From Aminicenans sp964648465 (lineage in GTDB: Bacteria > Acidobacteriota > Aminicenantia > Aminicenantales > Aminicenantaceae): 64,000 bases of DNA. Below the pieces are notes generated by a model that had not been told where the DNA came from, searched no databases, and saw nothing but the letters and a program-made list of their open reading frames with translations. The DNA lies in NCBI GenBank assembly GCA_964648465.1, contig CAZYMU010000012.1:1-64000 (forward strand). The letters run 5' to 3'. The position numbers were made by a program, and so were the translations under genes. Positions 33,586 through 42,786 of the stretch are shown piece after piece. Each line of letters begins with the position of its first letter. Within the stretch, counting starts at the first letter, position 1.

Positions 33586-34403
33586 TTGTTATGCTCGAAT
33601 ATCAGGCGGATTATCAAGTATTCATCTTCGTAGTCAGTCGGCAGAGGAGGAAAAGGTCCGGATGATTGGACAGCACGCAGTGCGGAAAGGTCAAGAGATC
33701 TTATTCCGCTAGATTCTTTAATATCCAATCCGGAAATATGTCCGTCTTTGTAAATTTTAAAAAACACGGTTGTATGAAAACTTCCTGTTATACCAGGGCT
33801 GATTTGGGATATAAACCAGTTGCTTGAAATCTTACTATGTATTATTTGCAGGTAATATGTGAAGGGGAAATTGGATAGTCCTATCTGGGAAGAGTATTCA
33901 GAACCAAAGTATCCTCCTCCACTGCCCATGCCGGTGCCAATGCCTAGTTTTAGTCCTGAACCTGAGCCTGATGTTTTGTTTGCAGCCTGGGATTTGGATG
34001 TTTTTACTGGAGATTTTTGGATGACAGTCTTTTTCTGGTTTTTGGATTTTTTGTCCCTTTTAGGTTTTTCTACGGGAAACCTTAAGGATGATGAACTTTC
34101 TTGCTTAAAATTTTGTAAGGTTGTCAAATCTTTCAGGGATTCTTTTTGTGGGACAGTTGTTTCGACGGTTTTTTCTTCGGTTCCTTTACTTCCTCCTGGA
34201 ATTCTGCCTCCGCTCCCGAGTCCACTGCCTGAACCGCCTCCTCCCGGAAAAGAGATGAGGTTTACGTAGTGGATCATCCCCTTTTTAGATGACCTGGGGA
34301 GATAAGGCGAGACTAAAATAAGGATTATAAGCAGAAAATGGGCAGTAATAGATAATATGACTGCTTTTTTTAAAGCTGTGTATTCCCTGTCCAAAGTTGC
34401 CAT
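33582..34403 (-). CDS. TolA-like protein with TonB C-terminal domain
   Basis: A 273-residue protein: one N-terminal membrane helix (LSITAHFLLIILILVSPY), a Gly/Ser-rich spacer (GGGGSGSGLGSGGRIPGG), a Lys/Ser-rich linker, a second Gly-rich stretch, and a TonB_C domain (FKIYKDGHISGLDIKESSGI and AVQSSGPFPPLP). It sits where tolA belongs between tolR and tolB. Classical TolA has an Ala/Lys helix instead of the Gly-rich linker. The ATG at 34403 is 1 bp after the tolR stop; a TTG at 34427 would add 8 residues. Confidence 0.85.
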   Translation of the reverse strand: MATLDREYTALKKAVILSITAHFLLIILILVSPYLPRSSKKGMIHYVNLISFPGGGGSGSGLGSGGRIPGGSKGTEEKTVETTVPQKESLKDLTTLQNFKQESSSSLRFPVEKPKRDKKSKNQKKTVIQKSPVKTSKSQAANKTSGSGSGLKLGIGTGMGSGGGYFGSEYSSQIGLSNFPFTYYLQIIHSKISSNWFISQISPGITGSFHTTVFFKIYKDGHISGLDIKESSGIRSLDLSALRAVQSSGPFPPLPTDYEDEYLIIRLIFEHNK

Positions 34404-34404
34404 C

Positions 34405-34839
34405 TTATCTTTTCCGTTTTGGCTCAATTGGTTCTGATACGAGGCCTAGGACTTCAACTCCCGCCTTCTTAATTATATCCATGACATGAATTACAAATCC
34501 GTAATTAAGGCTCTCATCGGCCCTGAGGAACACAACTTTTTTCTCTTTTCCATAAAAGTATTCTTTTAATTTTTGTTCTAGAAGGAACTGGTTAACGGCA
34601 GAATCTTCCATGTGAATGTACCTGTCCTTTGTAATTGTCAATGTTAATCCTTCTTCCGCAGGAGCTGATTCTGTTTCTGCTTGAGGCAGGTTGACTCCGA
34701 TACCTGACTGCATCATTGGGGCGGTGACCATAAAAATAATTAACAGGACAAGCATGACATCTACTAGAGGAGTAACGTTTATTTCGGACAAAGAAGTACC
34801 TATCTCTTTTCTGCTTATGGATCGAAATTTAAACGCCAT
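34405..34839 (-). CDS. tolR: Tol biopolymer transport protein TolR (ExbD family)
   Basis: A 144-residue protein: an N-terminal segment with one membrane helix (VTPLVDVMLVLLIIFMVTAP), whose Asp is the proton-carrying residue, followed by a periplasmic domain. It forms the proton-driven motor with TolQ. It overlaps tolQ by 11 bp. Confidence 0.94.
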   Translation of the reverse strand: MAFKFRSISRKEIGTSLSEINVTPLVDVMLVLLIIFMVTAPMMQSGIGVNLPQAETESAPAEEGLTLTITKDRYIHMEDSAVNQFLLEQKLKEYFYGKEKKVVFLRADESLNYGFVIHVMDIIKKAGVEVLGLVSEPIEPKRKR

Positions 34840-35491
34840 AGAGTCTTTCTGCTATACTTAGAAACTCGATTGAAAAATCTTCTATCTCGGTTATTAAATC
34901 TTTTATCCGGTGGAGAAAGTAATTATATGCTATGACTGCAGGAATCGCAGCGAAAAGGCCGGCTGCAGTAGCAATAAGTGCTTCGGCTATTCCAGGAGCA
35001 ACTGTTACTAGGCTTGCAGATTTGGTTATTCCCATTTGATTAAAAGAGTCCATTATTCCCCAGACGGTACCGAATAATCCAATAAAGGGTGTAACACTCC
35101 CAGTCGTAGCCAGAATATTCATCATCTTTTCCAGTCTGGTGATCTCTTTATTTGAAGCCTTTAGAAGGGCTCGGTTCAAGCTTTCCAGGTTTTCGGATGT
35201 GAGGTGGGGTTCCGAATTGGTTTTTGTATGATAAGCAAGCTCTTTGAATGCTGCTTGAAAGAGAGTAGCTTGAGGGCTGAGCCTGTATTTTTTGGAGGCT
35301 TCATTCACTTCCTGCAGATTTCTGCTTCTTCTAAATATAGACATAAATTTTTTGGATTGGGAAGAAGCGGATTTCAGTGTATTTCTTTTAAAGAAAATAA
35401 TAGCCCACGAGAAAACAGAAAAAAAGAGAAGAATAAAGAGTACTAATTTAACTACAATGCTTGCATCTAGGATAAGTCTAATAATATTCAT
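34829..35491 (-). CDS. tolQ: Tol-Pal motor protein TolQ (ExbB/MotA family)
   Basis: A 220-residue inner-membrane protein with three helices; the conserved cytoplasmic/TM2-TM3 block reads LATTGSVTPFIGLFGTVWGIMDSF and ALIATAAGLFAAIPAVIAYN. First gene of the tol operon. The ATG at 35491 is chosen because the predicted promoter covers the upstream TTG at 35533. A short GAGAG lies upstream of the ATG, but the predicted leader is only about 7 bases. Confidence 0.94.
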   Translation of the reverse strand: MNIIRLILDASIVVKLVLFILLFFSVFSWAIIFFKRNTLKSASSQSKKFMSIFRRSRNLQEVNEASKKYRLSPQATLFQAAFKELAYHTKTNSEPHLTSENLESLNRALLKASNKEITRLEKMMNILATTGSVTPFIGLFGTVWGIMDSFNQMGITKSASLVTVAPGIAEALIATAAGLFAAIPAVIAYNYFLHRIKDLITEIEDFSIEFLSIAERLYGV

Positions 35492-35504
35492 TTTTTCTCT
35501 CAAG

Positions 35505-35533
35505 AAATTAGCATATGCTCGGGAAAATGTCAA
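35505..35533 (-). promoter_or_regulatory. tol operon promoter
   Basis: On the minus strand perfect TTGACA (35528-35533), 17 bp, TAATTT (35505-35510). The predicted transcription start is about 35498, just 7 bases before the tolQ ATG. Confidence 0.6.
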
Positions 35534-35543
35534 CTTTGTCTGA

Positions 35544-35572
35544 TTGACAAAATATTGATGAAGTAATAAAGT
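35544..35572 (+). promoter_or_regulatory. ktrB promoter
   Basis: TTGACA (35544-35549), 17 bp, TAAAGT (35567-35572), on the plus strand. Its -35 lies back-to-back, 10 bp from the divergent tolQ -35. Confidence 0.5.
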
Positions 35573-35610
35573 TTGTCTTTACAGAAGAGGGAAAAAGTGA
35601 AACTAGAAAA

Positions 35611-36954
35611 ATGAACACCAGAGGAGAAAGAAGATTTCAGCCTGCTCAGTTTCTGGCATTGAGTTTTGTAGTGGCTATTGCAATAGGGACAATTCTGCTT
35701 CTTCTCCCATTAAGCACAAAATCAGGACATATTTCATTAATTGATGCCTTTTTTACAGCGACCTCTGCTGTTTGTGTAACAGGCTTAATTGTACAGGATA
35801 CGGCAACTTATTTTTCTCCGGCAGGCAAAATCATTATAATGGGATTGTTTCAACTGGGGGGGCTGGGAATTATGACTTTTTCCACTCTGATTCTTCTGGT
35901 TGCAGGGAAAAAGGTATCGATAAAAGACAGCATTATTATCAAGGAGGGATTTCATTATTCTTCTCAAAAAAATGTAAAGTCTTTGATAATTAATATTTTT
36001 TTATATGCCCTTACGATTGAGCTTGCTGGAAGCATCTTTCTCTTTATCCACTGGCACGGGAAGTTTTCGGGATTAAAAGCTGTTTTTCATTCTGTGTTTC
36101 ACTCCATTTCCGCTTTTTGTAATGCCGGTTTTTCTCTCTTTAGCGACAGTTTTGAATCTTTTAGAAGCGATACATGGGTGAACCTTACGTTTGTTTTTAT
36201 GATTGTACTGGGGGGAATTGGATTTCTGGTTCTTCAAGAAGTAAAGGAAATTTTTTCGGCCTTTATAAAGAAGAAAAAAAATCATATTTCTCTCCATACA
36301 AAGTTGGTTCTTAGTTTAACATTTTGTATGATTGTAATTGCATGTATACTATTTATGGCAATTGAATGGAATAATTCGCTTCAGAATTTTACATTAAAAG
36401 AAAAAATACTTACTTCTATTTTCCAGGTTATAACTCCGCGGACGGCAGGATTTAACACCATGAATTTGAATACGTTGAGTTATGGAGCTGTTTTTCTTTT
36501 GATATCACTGATGTTCATTGGGGCCTCTCCAGGGTCCACTGGAGGAGGAATAAAGACGAGCACTATAGGAGTCATCTTAGCGTTTATTAGGTCTAAGATA
36601 AAAGCAAGAGATTCTGTAAGTATTTTTTGCAGGACTCTTCCTGTTGACCTAATTACGAAGGCATTTACTGTTGTCACTCTGAGTATATCTGTCATTTTCG
36701 TTTCTTCTTTTATTCTATTTCTTGCTCAGCCCGGGGCAGGGATGAAAGAAGTTTTTTTTGAAATATTTTCTGCATTTGGGACAGTAGGCCTTTCTCTTGG
36801 CCTTACCCAAAAATTGAGTGTTTTGGGGAAAATTGTAATCATTATGACTATGTATGTTGGCAGAATCGGTCCTCTAACGCTTTTATATGCTTTCAGCCGC
36901 AAAAAGGCATTCGGAAGATATGAATATGTTGAAGAAAGCGTAATGATTGGCTAG
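35611..36954 (+). CDS. ktrB: Trk/Ktr-type potassium uptake membrane subunit
   Basis: A 447-residue polytopic protein with the four pore-loop repeats: SAVCVTGLIVQD, SAFCNAGFSLF, TPRTAGFNTMNL and SAFGTVGLSLG. The Gly residues that form the K+ filter are conserved. The length and repeats suit KtrB better than TrkH. Its regulatory subunit follows directly (22 bp). Confidence 0.93.
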   Translation: MNTRGERRFQPAQFLALSFVVAIAIGTILLLLPLSTKSGHISLIDAFFTATSAVCVTGLIVQDTATYFSPAGKIIIMGLFQLGGLGIMTFSTLILLVAGKKVSIKDSIIIKEGFHYSSQKNVKSLIINIFLYALTIELAGSIFLFIHWHGKFSGLKAVFHSVFHSISAFCNAGFSLFSDSFESFRSDTWVNLTFVFMIVLGGIGFLVLQEVKEIFSAFIKKKKNHISLHTKLVLSLTFCMIVIACILFMAIEWNNSLQNFTLKEKILTSIFQVITPRTAGFNTMNLNTLSYGAVFLLISLMFIGASPGSTGGGIKTSTIGVILAFIRSKIKARDSVSIFCRTLPVDLITKAFTVVTLSISVIFVSSFILFLAQPGAGMKEVFFEIFSAFGTVGLSLGLTQKLSVLGKIVIIMTMYVGRIGPLTLLYAFSRKKAFGRYEYVEESVMIG

Positions 36955-36976
36955 AATCATGAAAGGAGATTTTGAT

Positions 36977-37627
36977 ATGAAATTCGCAGTTATCGGCCTT
37001 GGAAGTTTTGGTTTTAATGTGGCAAAGACACTTGGAGAAAAAGGACAAGAAGTCTTAGCTGTAGATAGGGATAAACAAAAAGTGGAAGAAGTAAAGGCAT
37101 TTGTATCCCATGCTGTGAGCATGGATTCTGCAGATAAAGAAAACCTCCAGGCTTTAGGTCTTAAGGAAATGAATGTGGTGGTTGTAAGCTTAGGGCCTGA
37201 GATGGAGCCTTCTATTCTTACGGTGCTTTATCTTCATGAGATAGGAGCGAAACGGATTGTGGCTAAAGCTTTAACAGAGGACCATGTCAAGATTTTAGAG
37301 GCCGTAGGTGCAACTGAAGTTATTTATCCGGAAAAAGACATGGCCATAAAGACTGCTCTAAGGTTAAGCAGCCCTAATGTCCTGGAGTATCTTCCTCTTA
37401 TATCCGGGTTTGGAATTCAAGAGATTGCTCCGCCTGAGAAATTCATAGGCAAAAGCTTAAAAGATTTGGATTTAAGGAATAAATACGGCATCCAAGTCAT
37501 TGCAGTTAAGGGGCTCATTCCTGAGGAAACAACTTTTATCCCCAAAGCGAACTTTGTCATTAAGGACAGCGATATATTAGTTATAATGGGTGAAGAAAAG
37601 CAGCTCGCGAAAATCAACTCAAAATAG
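36977..37627 (+). CDS. ktrA: potassium channel regulator KtrA (RCK/TrkA-N)
   Basis: A 216-residue cytosolic protein: RCK-N Rossmann domain with the nucleotide motif IGLGSFGFNVAKTLGEKG and a D at the end of beta-2 (AVDRD), then a TrkA-C domain (FIGKSLKDLDLRNKYGIQVI). It gates KtrB in response to nucleotides. The ATG at 36977 has AGGAG ten bases upstream; earlier in-frame starts overlap ktrB and are unlikely. Confidence 0.94.
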   Translation: MKFAVIGLGSFGFNVAKTLGEKGQEVLAVDRDKQKVEEVKAFVSHAVSMDSADKENLQALGLKEMNVVVVSLGPEMEPSILTVLYLHEIGAKRIVAKALTEDHVKILEAVGATEVIYPEKDMAIKTALRLSSPNVLEYLPLISGFGIQEIAPPEKFIGKSLKDLDLRNKYGIQVIAVKGLIPEETTFIPKANFVIKDSDILVIMGEEKQLAKINSK

Positions 37628-37636
37628 TCACGCTAA

Positions 37637-37657
37637 TCCAGTCAGGAGAAGACTGGA
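37637..37657. terminator. hairpin between convergent ktrA and helicase genes
   Basis: TCCAGTC-aggagaa-GACTGGA is a perfect 7-bp stem with a 7-base loop. It has no T-tract, so it is either a protein-dependent terminator or simply structure. Confidence 0.35.
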
Positions 37658-37712
37658 ATGTCATGCTCTTAGGAAGACATCAGTAACAATGTTTAAAGGA
37701 AGGTGAATTCTT

Positions 37713-40073
37713 CTAAGCAATAAGCTTTTTAAGTATTGTGAGCGAGGCCTGCTTGGCCTGTTTTCCGCTTTCTTTTGTAGGACCTACGCATGACGGGCAT
37801 CCTTCCTGGCACGGACAGGCTTCTATTGTTTTCATGCACTGTTTGAAAAGTTCTTTTTCAAGGTCAAATAGTGAAGGGCTTAAGCCTATGCCTCCAGGGA
37901 AATTGTCATAGATAAAGATATTTGGCTCGAAATCAATTCCTTCGGAAAAGATTGATCTTTCTTCATATGCGGCTAATTTACATGGGATGTTTTTTGGAGG
38001 AATAGACTTTCCAGTTGTATTATCACCAATTGAGACTCCGACATCATGAAGGTCGCACATCATGAAGAAAGGAGAGACGTTGTGAAGGCAGTATGCAAGG
38101 CCGAAGAGGCCGTTTATTTTCTGTTCTGGAGAGAACATGAGGGAATGGAAGATATGAGAAGGGACCGTAAGCCAGTAGGCTGTTGTGTGCATTTCGTTTT
38201 GGGGAAGACTTAGGTTACCTGCTCCTACGTTTTCCATCGTGTGGAATTTGATTTTTTTAAAGCCTACGACCTGTGTGGCCACATACACTTCTCCGTGGGA
38301 TATCGAGCAGTTTTCAAGATTTTTTTTATCAAAGACATCGAGTATTTTAATTTTTGTGTAATCAATGGCGTCTGTGTAGTAATCGATGTCTGTTTTTTTG
38401 ACATATGCCTTTCTCTGTTCAAAGTTCAGGTCTTCAACATAGTATTGTTCACCTTCACAGATGTAGATGGCTTTTGGGTGTAGTGATGTAAGAGACGAGC
38501 TGAAGTCCACTTCAGCAATAGCTTTAGCCTTGTCTGTTGTGTCCACAACAACAAAATTATCAGAGCTTATACTTCTAAGGCTTACTCCGTCTGCAGGATA
38601 GGCGTCAGATGTCCAGAACCACTTGTCGTTTGAGTGATGAAGGAGTTTTTCATCCTCCAGGAAATTCAAGATTTCATCAATCTCAAGGTGGCCGAATTTC
38701 TCTCCTTTTACAAATGGAAGTTCAAATGCGGCACATTCGATGTGACTGACAAGGACAGATAAATTATCAGGGTTTATAAGAGCTTTCTCAGGATTTTTTG
38801 AAAAAAAATAGTCAGGATTGTTGATGATGAACTGGTCGAGAGGAGAGCTCGTTGCGACCAGCACCGCTGCGGATTTTCCTGATTTCCTGCCGGCCCGCCC
38901 GGCCCTCTGCCAGGTGCTTGAAATACTTCCTGGATAGCCTGCGAGTGTGGCGACATCTAGACTTCCGATATCAATCCCCAATTCTAGGGCATTTGTAGAG
39001 ACGACTCCCAGTATTTTCCCTTCCCGCAGCCCTTTTTCTATTTCTCTTCTCTTTAAAGGAAGATAGCCTCCTCTATAGCCCCGGATCAGGCCTTCCTGAT
39101 TAATATTTTGTTCAACATCCTCTTTAAGATAAGTGAGAAGAACTTCTGTGATAAGACGGCTACGAGCAAAAACAATTGTCTGAAGGCCGTTCTTAAGGAA
39201 GACAGAGGCGACGCGACGTGTTTCATTAACGTAGGAACGACGAATGCCCAAAAGCTTATTAACCACAGGCGGATTGTAAAAAATGAAATATTTTTCTCCG
39301 CAGGGAGCTCCGTTATTATCAACAAGAGAGACCTCTTCTTCTGTCATTTTTTGTGCCAGTTCCTTGGGATTGGCGATAGTGGCTGAGCAGAGAATGAACT
39401 GTGGGGAAGATCCGTAAAATTTTGTGATTCTCTTAAGCCTTCTTAAGATATTCGCAAGGTGGCTGCCAAAGATACCCCCGTAGCCGTGCAGCTCGTCAAT
39501 TACAATGTATTTTAAGTTCTCGAAGAGTTTGATCCATTTTGTATGATGGGGAAGGATCCCTGTGTGCAGCATGTCGGGATTAGTAAGAATTATATGTCCC
39601 CGTGCTCTTATAGCTTTTCTTGCATCCTGAGGAGTGTCGCCGTCATAGGTGAATATCCTGATCTCTTCAGGAAGTAGTTTGCTGGTCTCATCCAGTTCAG
39701 CTCTTTGGTCCTGGGCAAGAGCCTTGGTCGGAAACAGGTAAATTGAACGGGATGAAGGATTTTTCAGGATTGAATCCATTACAGGTAGATTATAACAGAG
39801 CGTTTTACCAGAAGCTGTAGGAGTGACAACAACTATATTTTTCCCTTCCTGTAGTAACTGCCAGGATAGATGCTGATGTGTGTAGAGTTTTAAAAATCCT
39901 TTCTCTTTCAGAGCTTTTATGAGGGCGGGATGAATCCCGGGAGGATATTCTCTATAATGTCCTTCCTGAGCCGGGATACATTTAAATGCCGTAATAGAAT
40001 ATGTTTTATGGCCGATCTCTTTCAGTAATTCTAATGATTTGAGTAAATTTTCATCTCGCTTCATTTTTGACAC
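37713..40073 (-). CDS. MrfA/YprA-family DEXH helicase with DUF1998 zinc tail
   Basis: A 786-residue SF2 helicase: Walker A VTPTASGKTLCYN (about residue 85), DELHGYGG motif II, SATIANP motif III, QRAGRAGRKSG motif VI, then a DUF1998 region ending in the Cys cluster CPCQEGCPSCVGP (about 755). B. subtilis MrfA, with the same layout, is a 3'-5' helicase that repairs mitomycin-type damage independently of UvrA. The neighbour here is uvrA, divergently oriented. Confidence 0.88.
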   Translation of the reverse strand: MSKMKRDENLLKSLELLKEIGHKTYSITAFKCIPAQEGHYREYPPGIHPALIKALKEKGFLKLYTHQHLSWQLLQEGKNIVVVTPTASGKTLCYNLPVMDSILKNPSSRSIYLFPTKALAQDQRAELDETSKLLPEEIRIFTYDGDTPQDARKAIRARGHIILTNPDMLHTGILPHHTKWIKLFENLKYIVIDELHGYGGIFGSHLANILRRLKRITKFYGSSPQFILCSATIANPKELAQKMTEEEVSLVDNNGAPCGEKYFIFYNPPVVNKLLGIRRSYVNETRRVASVFLKNGLQTIVFARSRLITEVLLTYLKEDVEQNINQEGLIRGYRGGYLPLKRREIEKGLREGKILGVVSTNALELGIDIGSLDVATLAGYPGSISSTWQRAGRAGRKSGKSAAVLVATSSPLDQFIINNPDYFFSKNPEKALINPDNLSVLVSHIECAAFELPFVKGEKFGHLEIDEILNFLEDEKLLHHSNDKWFWTSDAYPADGVSLRSISSDNFVVVDTTDKAKAIAEVDFSSSLTSLHPKAIYICEGEQYYVEDLNFEQRKAYVKKTDIDYYTDAIDYTKIKILDVFDKKNLENCSISHGEVYVATQVVGFKKIKFHTMENVGAGNLSLPQNEMHTTAYWLTVPSHIFHSLMFSPEQKINGLFGLAYCLHNVSPFFMMCDLHDVGVSIGDNTTGKSIPPKNIPCKLAAYEERSIFSEGIDFEPNIFIYDNFPGGIGLSPSLFDLEKELFKQCMKTIEACPCQEGCPSCVGPTKESGKQAKQASLTILKKLIA

Positions 40074-40159
40074 CTGATATGCTGAATGGTCTGTAAATAT
40101 ATTATTATTTTTATAGGGAAATGGTCAATGAAAAACAATAATGCATTTCATTTTCTTTC

Positions 40160-40187
40160 TTGTATGGTATGGCAGGTGTGTTAAAAT
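40160..40187 (+). promoter_or_regulatory. candidate uvrA promoter
   Basis: TTGTAT (40160-40165), 16 bp, TAAAAT (40182-40187). The expected transcription start (about 40194) is practically at the ATG 40196. The -35 is poor, so this is tentative. Confidence 0.35.
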
Positions 40188-40195
40188 GTTGTATT

Positions 40196-42718
40196 ATGCT
40201 CCGAGAGATACGTATAAGGAAAGCTGCACAGCATAATCTGAAACAGATCGATGTTGATCTTCCTCGAAATAGTCTTGTTGTAATCACTGGGCCAAGCGGT
40301 TCAGGGAAATCTTCTCTTGCATTTGATACCCTGTTTGCTGAAGGTCAGAGGCGCTATATCGGATGTCTTTCTGCCTATGCCCGCCAGTATATCGAGCAGA
40401 TGGAAAAGCCCGAAGTTGAATCAATAGAAGGAATATCTCCTTCTATTTCTATCGATCAGAGGACTATTTCGTCAAATCCCCGGTCCACTGTTGGAACTAT
40501 AACAGAAAGTTATGATTATTTGAGATTGCTTTTTGCCAGAGTTGGAGTTCCTCACTGCCCGATTTGTGGGCGAAAAGTTAGTTCGCAGACTCCTCAGCAG
40601 ATTTTACAAACAATTCTCGATACTTCGCATGGAGAGAAGATTAAAGTTCTTTCTCCGGTTGTTAAGGGTCGCAAGGGCGAATACAATAAACTTTTCGACA
40701 GGCTGAGAAAGAAAGGATTCCTGCGTATTCGAGCTGACGGTGAGTTCAGGGAGTTGGACGAGGACATTATTTTAGAGAAGACAAAGAAACACAATATCGA
40801 AGTTTTGGTGGATGAAATTAAGATTTCTTCCTTTATGCAGGACAGACTGAAAGAGGCTGTTGGAATAGCATTGGATATGTCGGATGGTGACCTCCTTGTC
40901 ATGAAACTAAATGGAAAAGAAAAATATTATTCTTTAAAACTGCTTTGTCCTTACTGCGAGATCAGTTTGCCTGAGCTTGAGCCACGTTCTTTCTCATTTA
41001 ATAGTCCTTATGGAGCCTGTCTTAGCTGTAATGGTCTCGGCTTCCAAAGAAGGTTGAATAAATGGGGGGAAGCGGAGCTTACCGAGGAAGTTTGCCAGAT
41101 TTGTAGGGGAAGCCGGTTAAGAAAAGAGAGCTTGGCAGTGAAAGTTGGCGGCAAAGATATTTTTGAATTAAGTTCTCTTCCGGTGAATAGATTGATCGAA
41201 AAACTTTCTTCGTTGATATTTTATTCATCTCAAGAAATTATAGCTTCAAGAATACAGAAAGAAATTCTATCCCGCCTCCAGGTCATGAAGGATCTTGGGA
41301 TGCCATACCTGCAGCTCAGCCGGACAAGTTCTTCCCTTTCAGGTGGAGAAGCAAGAAGAGTCAGGCTTGCAGCCCAGGTAGGTGCACGTTTGCGAGGTGT
41401 TCTTTATGTGCTGGATGAACCGACTATTGGTCTTCATCAGAGGGATAACAAGAAACTGATTTCGTTATTGAAAGAAATCAGGGATGAAGGAAATTCGATT
41501 GTTGTCGTTGAACATGATGAACAGACAATTCGTTCTGCTGATTTTATTTTGGATTTGGGTCCTGGTGCCGGTGAAAAAGGAGGCATAAAGGTTGCTGAAG
41601 GAAATATTAAAGAGCTTCTTTCTTCTTCGGAGTCATTAACATCTAAATATCTGCGTGGCGAAAAGAGTATTCCTGTTCCACAGAAACGAAGAGAGCCGAA
41701 GGGCTGGTTAACTATTTTAAGGGCGGCGGAACATAACTTAAAGAATATTGATGTCAGGATTCCTTTATCCGTGATGACTGTCATCACGGGAGTGTCTGGT
41801 TCAGGAAAGAGTACGATTGTCTATGATATTTTGTATAAGAAACTTTTGAACGTATTCTATAAGGCCAAGCAAAAACCAGGGAAACATGAGTCGATACTTG
41901 GACTTGACCAACTCGACAAGGTTATTTCCGTGGACCAGAGACCTATTGGCCGCACACCTCGCTCAAATCCGGCAACATATATTGGGCTTTTTAGTTCTTT
42001 AAGACAGCTATTCGCAATGACTCAGGAATCAAGAATAAGGGGTTATTCACCAGCCCGGTTCAGCTTTAACCTGCCTGGAGGGCGCTGTGAGGAATGTCAT
42101 GGAGCAGGTTCCAGAAAAATTGAGATGCATTTTTTACCAGATGTTTTTGTGATTTGCGATCGGTGTGGGGGAAAGCGGTACAATAAGGAAACACTCTCGG
42201 TTCGCTATAAAGGGAAGAACATAGCGGATTATCTTGACATGACTGTCAATGAGGCTTATGGATATCTTAAAGTACACCCTATTATCGGTAGGAAGCTGGC
42301 CATATTGAAAAGGGTGGGCTTAGGATATATCAGGTTGGGTCAGCCCGCTCCTACATTGTCTGGTGGAGAAGCTCAACGGATAAAGTTGACCAAAGAATTG
42401 AGTCGAAAAAATACAGGGAAAACGTTATATCTTTTAGATGAACCTACAACAGGACTTCATTTTGATGATGTGAATAAGCTTCTTGAAGTTCTCTCAGAAC
42501 TTGTAGTATTGGGAAATTCTGTTGTTGTTATTGAGCATAACCTTGAAGTTATCAAGTATTCAGACTATATTATTGATTTAGGGCCTGAGGGAGGAGAAAG
42601 AGGTGGATGGATTGTTACCCAGGGGCCTCCAGAAGATGTGGCTGAGGCGGAAAATTCGTATACAGCCAAATTCTTGAAGAAAGTCTTAGCCGGAGAGTAT
42701 GGAAAAGCTTTCGTGTAA
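40196..42718 (+). CDS. uvrA: excinuclease ABC subunit A, lacking the insertion domain
   Basis: An 840-residue damage-recognition ATPase, about 100 residues shorter than usual (about 940-950). Walker A motifs GPSGSGKSS (about residue 30) and GVSGSGKST; zinc motifs CPIC, CPYC...CLSC and CEEC...CDRC; the UvrB-binding domain (PVVKGRKGEYNKLFDRLRKK) is intact; signatures LSGGEARRVRLA and LSGGEAQRIKL. Between CNGLG (about 281) and CQICRGSRL only about 16 residues remain where UvrA normally has the 110-residue insertion domain. Start chosen at 40196 (MLREIRIRKAAQHNL); a TTG at 40160 is possible. Confidence 0.93.
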   Translation: MLREIRIRKAAQHNLKQIDVDLPRNSLVVITGPSGSGKSSLAFDTLFAEGQRRYIGCLSAYARQYIEQMEKPEVESIEGISPSISIDQRTISSNPRSTVGTITESYDYLRLLFARVGVPHCPICGRKVSSQTPQQILQTILDTSHGEKIKVLSPVVKGRKGEYNKLFDRLRKKGFLRIRADGEFRELDEDIILEKTKKHNIEVLVDEIKISSFMQDRLKEAVGIALDMSDGDLLVMKLNGKEKYYSLKLLCPYCEISLPELEPRSFSFNSPYGACLSCNGLGFQRRLNKWGEAELTEEVCQICRGSRLRKESLAVKVGGKDIFELSSLPVNRLIEKLSSLIFYSSQEIIASRIQKEILSRLQVMKDLGMPYLQLSRTSSSLSGGEARRVRLAAQVGARLRGVLYVLDEPTIGLHQRDNKKLISLLKEIRDEGNSIVVVEHDEQTIRSADFILDLGPGAGEKGGIKVAEGNIKELLSSSESLTSKYLRGEKSIPVPQKRREPKGWLTILRAAEHNLKNIDVRIPLSVMTVITGVSGSGKSTIVYDILYKKLLNVFYKAKQKPGKHESILGLDQLDKVISVDQRPIGRTPRSNPATYIGLFSSLRQLFAMTQESRIRGYSPARFSFNLPGGRCEECHGAGSRKIEMHFLPDVFVICDRCGGKRYNKETLSVRYKGKNIADYLDMTVNEAYGYLKVHPIIGRKLAILKRVGLGYIRLGQPAPTLSGGEAQRIKLTKELSRKNTGKTLYLLDEPTTGLHFDDVNKLLEVLSELVVLGNSVVVIEHNLEVIKYSDYIIDLGPEGGERGGWIVTQGPPEDVAEAENSYTAKFLKKVLAGEYGKAFV

Positions 42719-42786
42719 CAGAATGTTTTACTAAGGTTAATTGCAAGAGAGTCTATATATAAAGAAGCAATTGAGAGGAACAAAAT

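Noticed and set aside
33859..34269. plus-strand 136-codon frame rich in Pro
   Set aside because: It is the reverse reading of the Gly/Ser-rich linker of the TonB-like protein.
37713..40073. Defence or restriction-linked helicase (DISARM-type)
   Set aside because: It has a DUF1998-like region and the C-terminal Cys cluster, but the neighbours (ktrA, uvrA) are housekeeping genes and the layout matches MrfA/YprA repair helicases.
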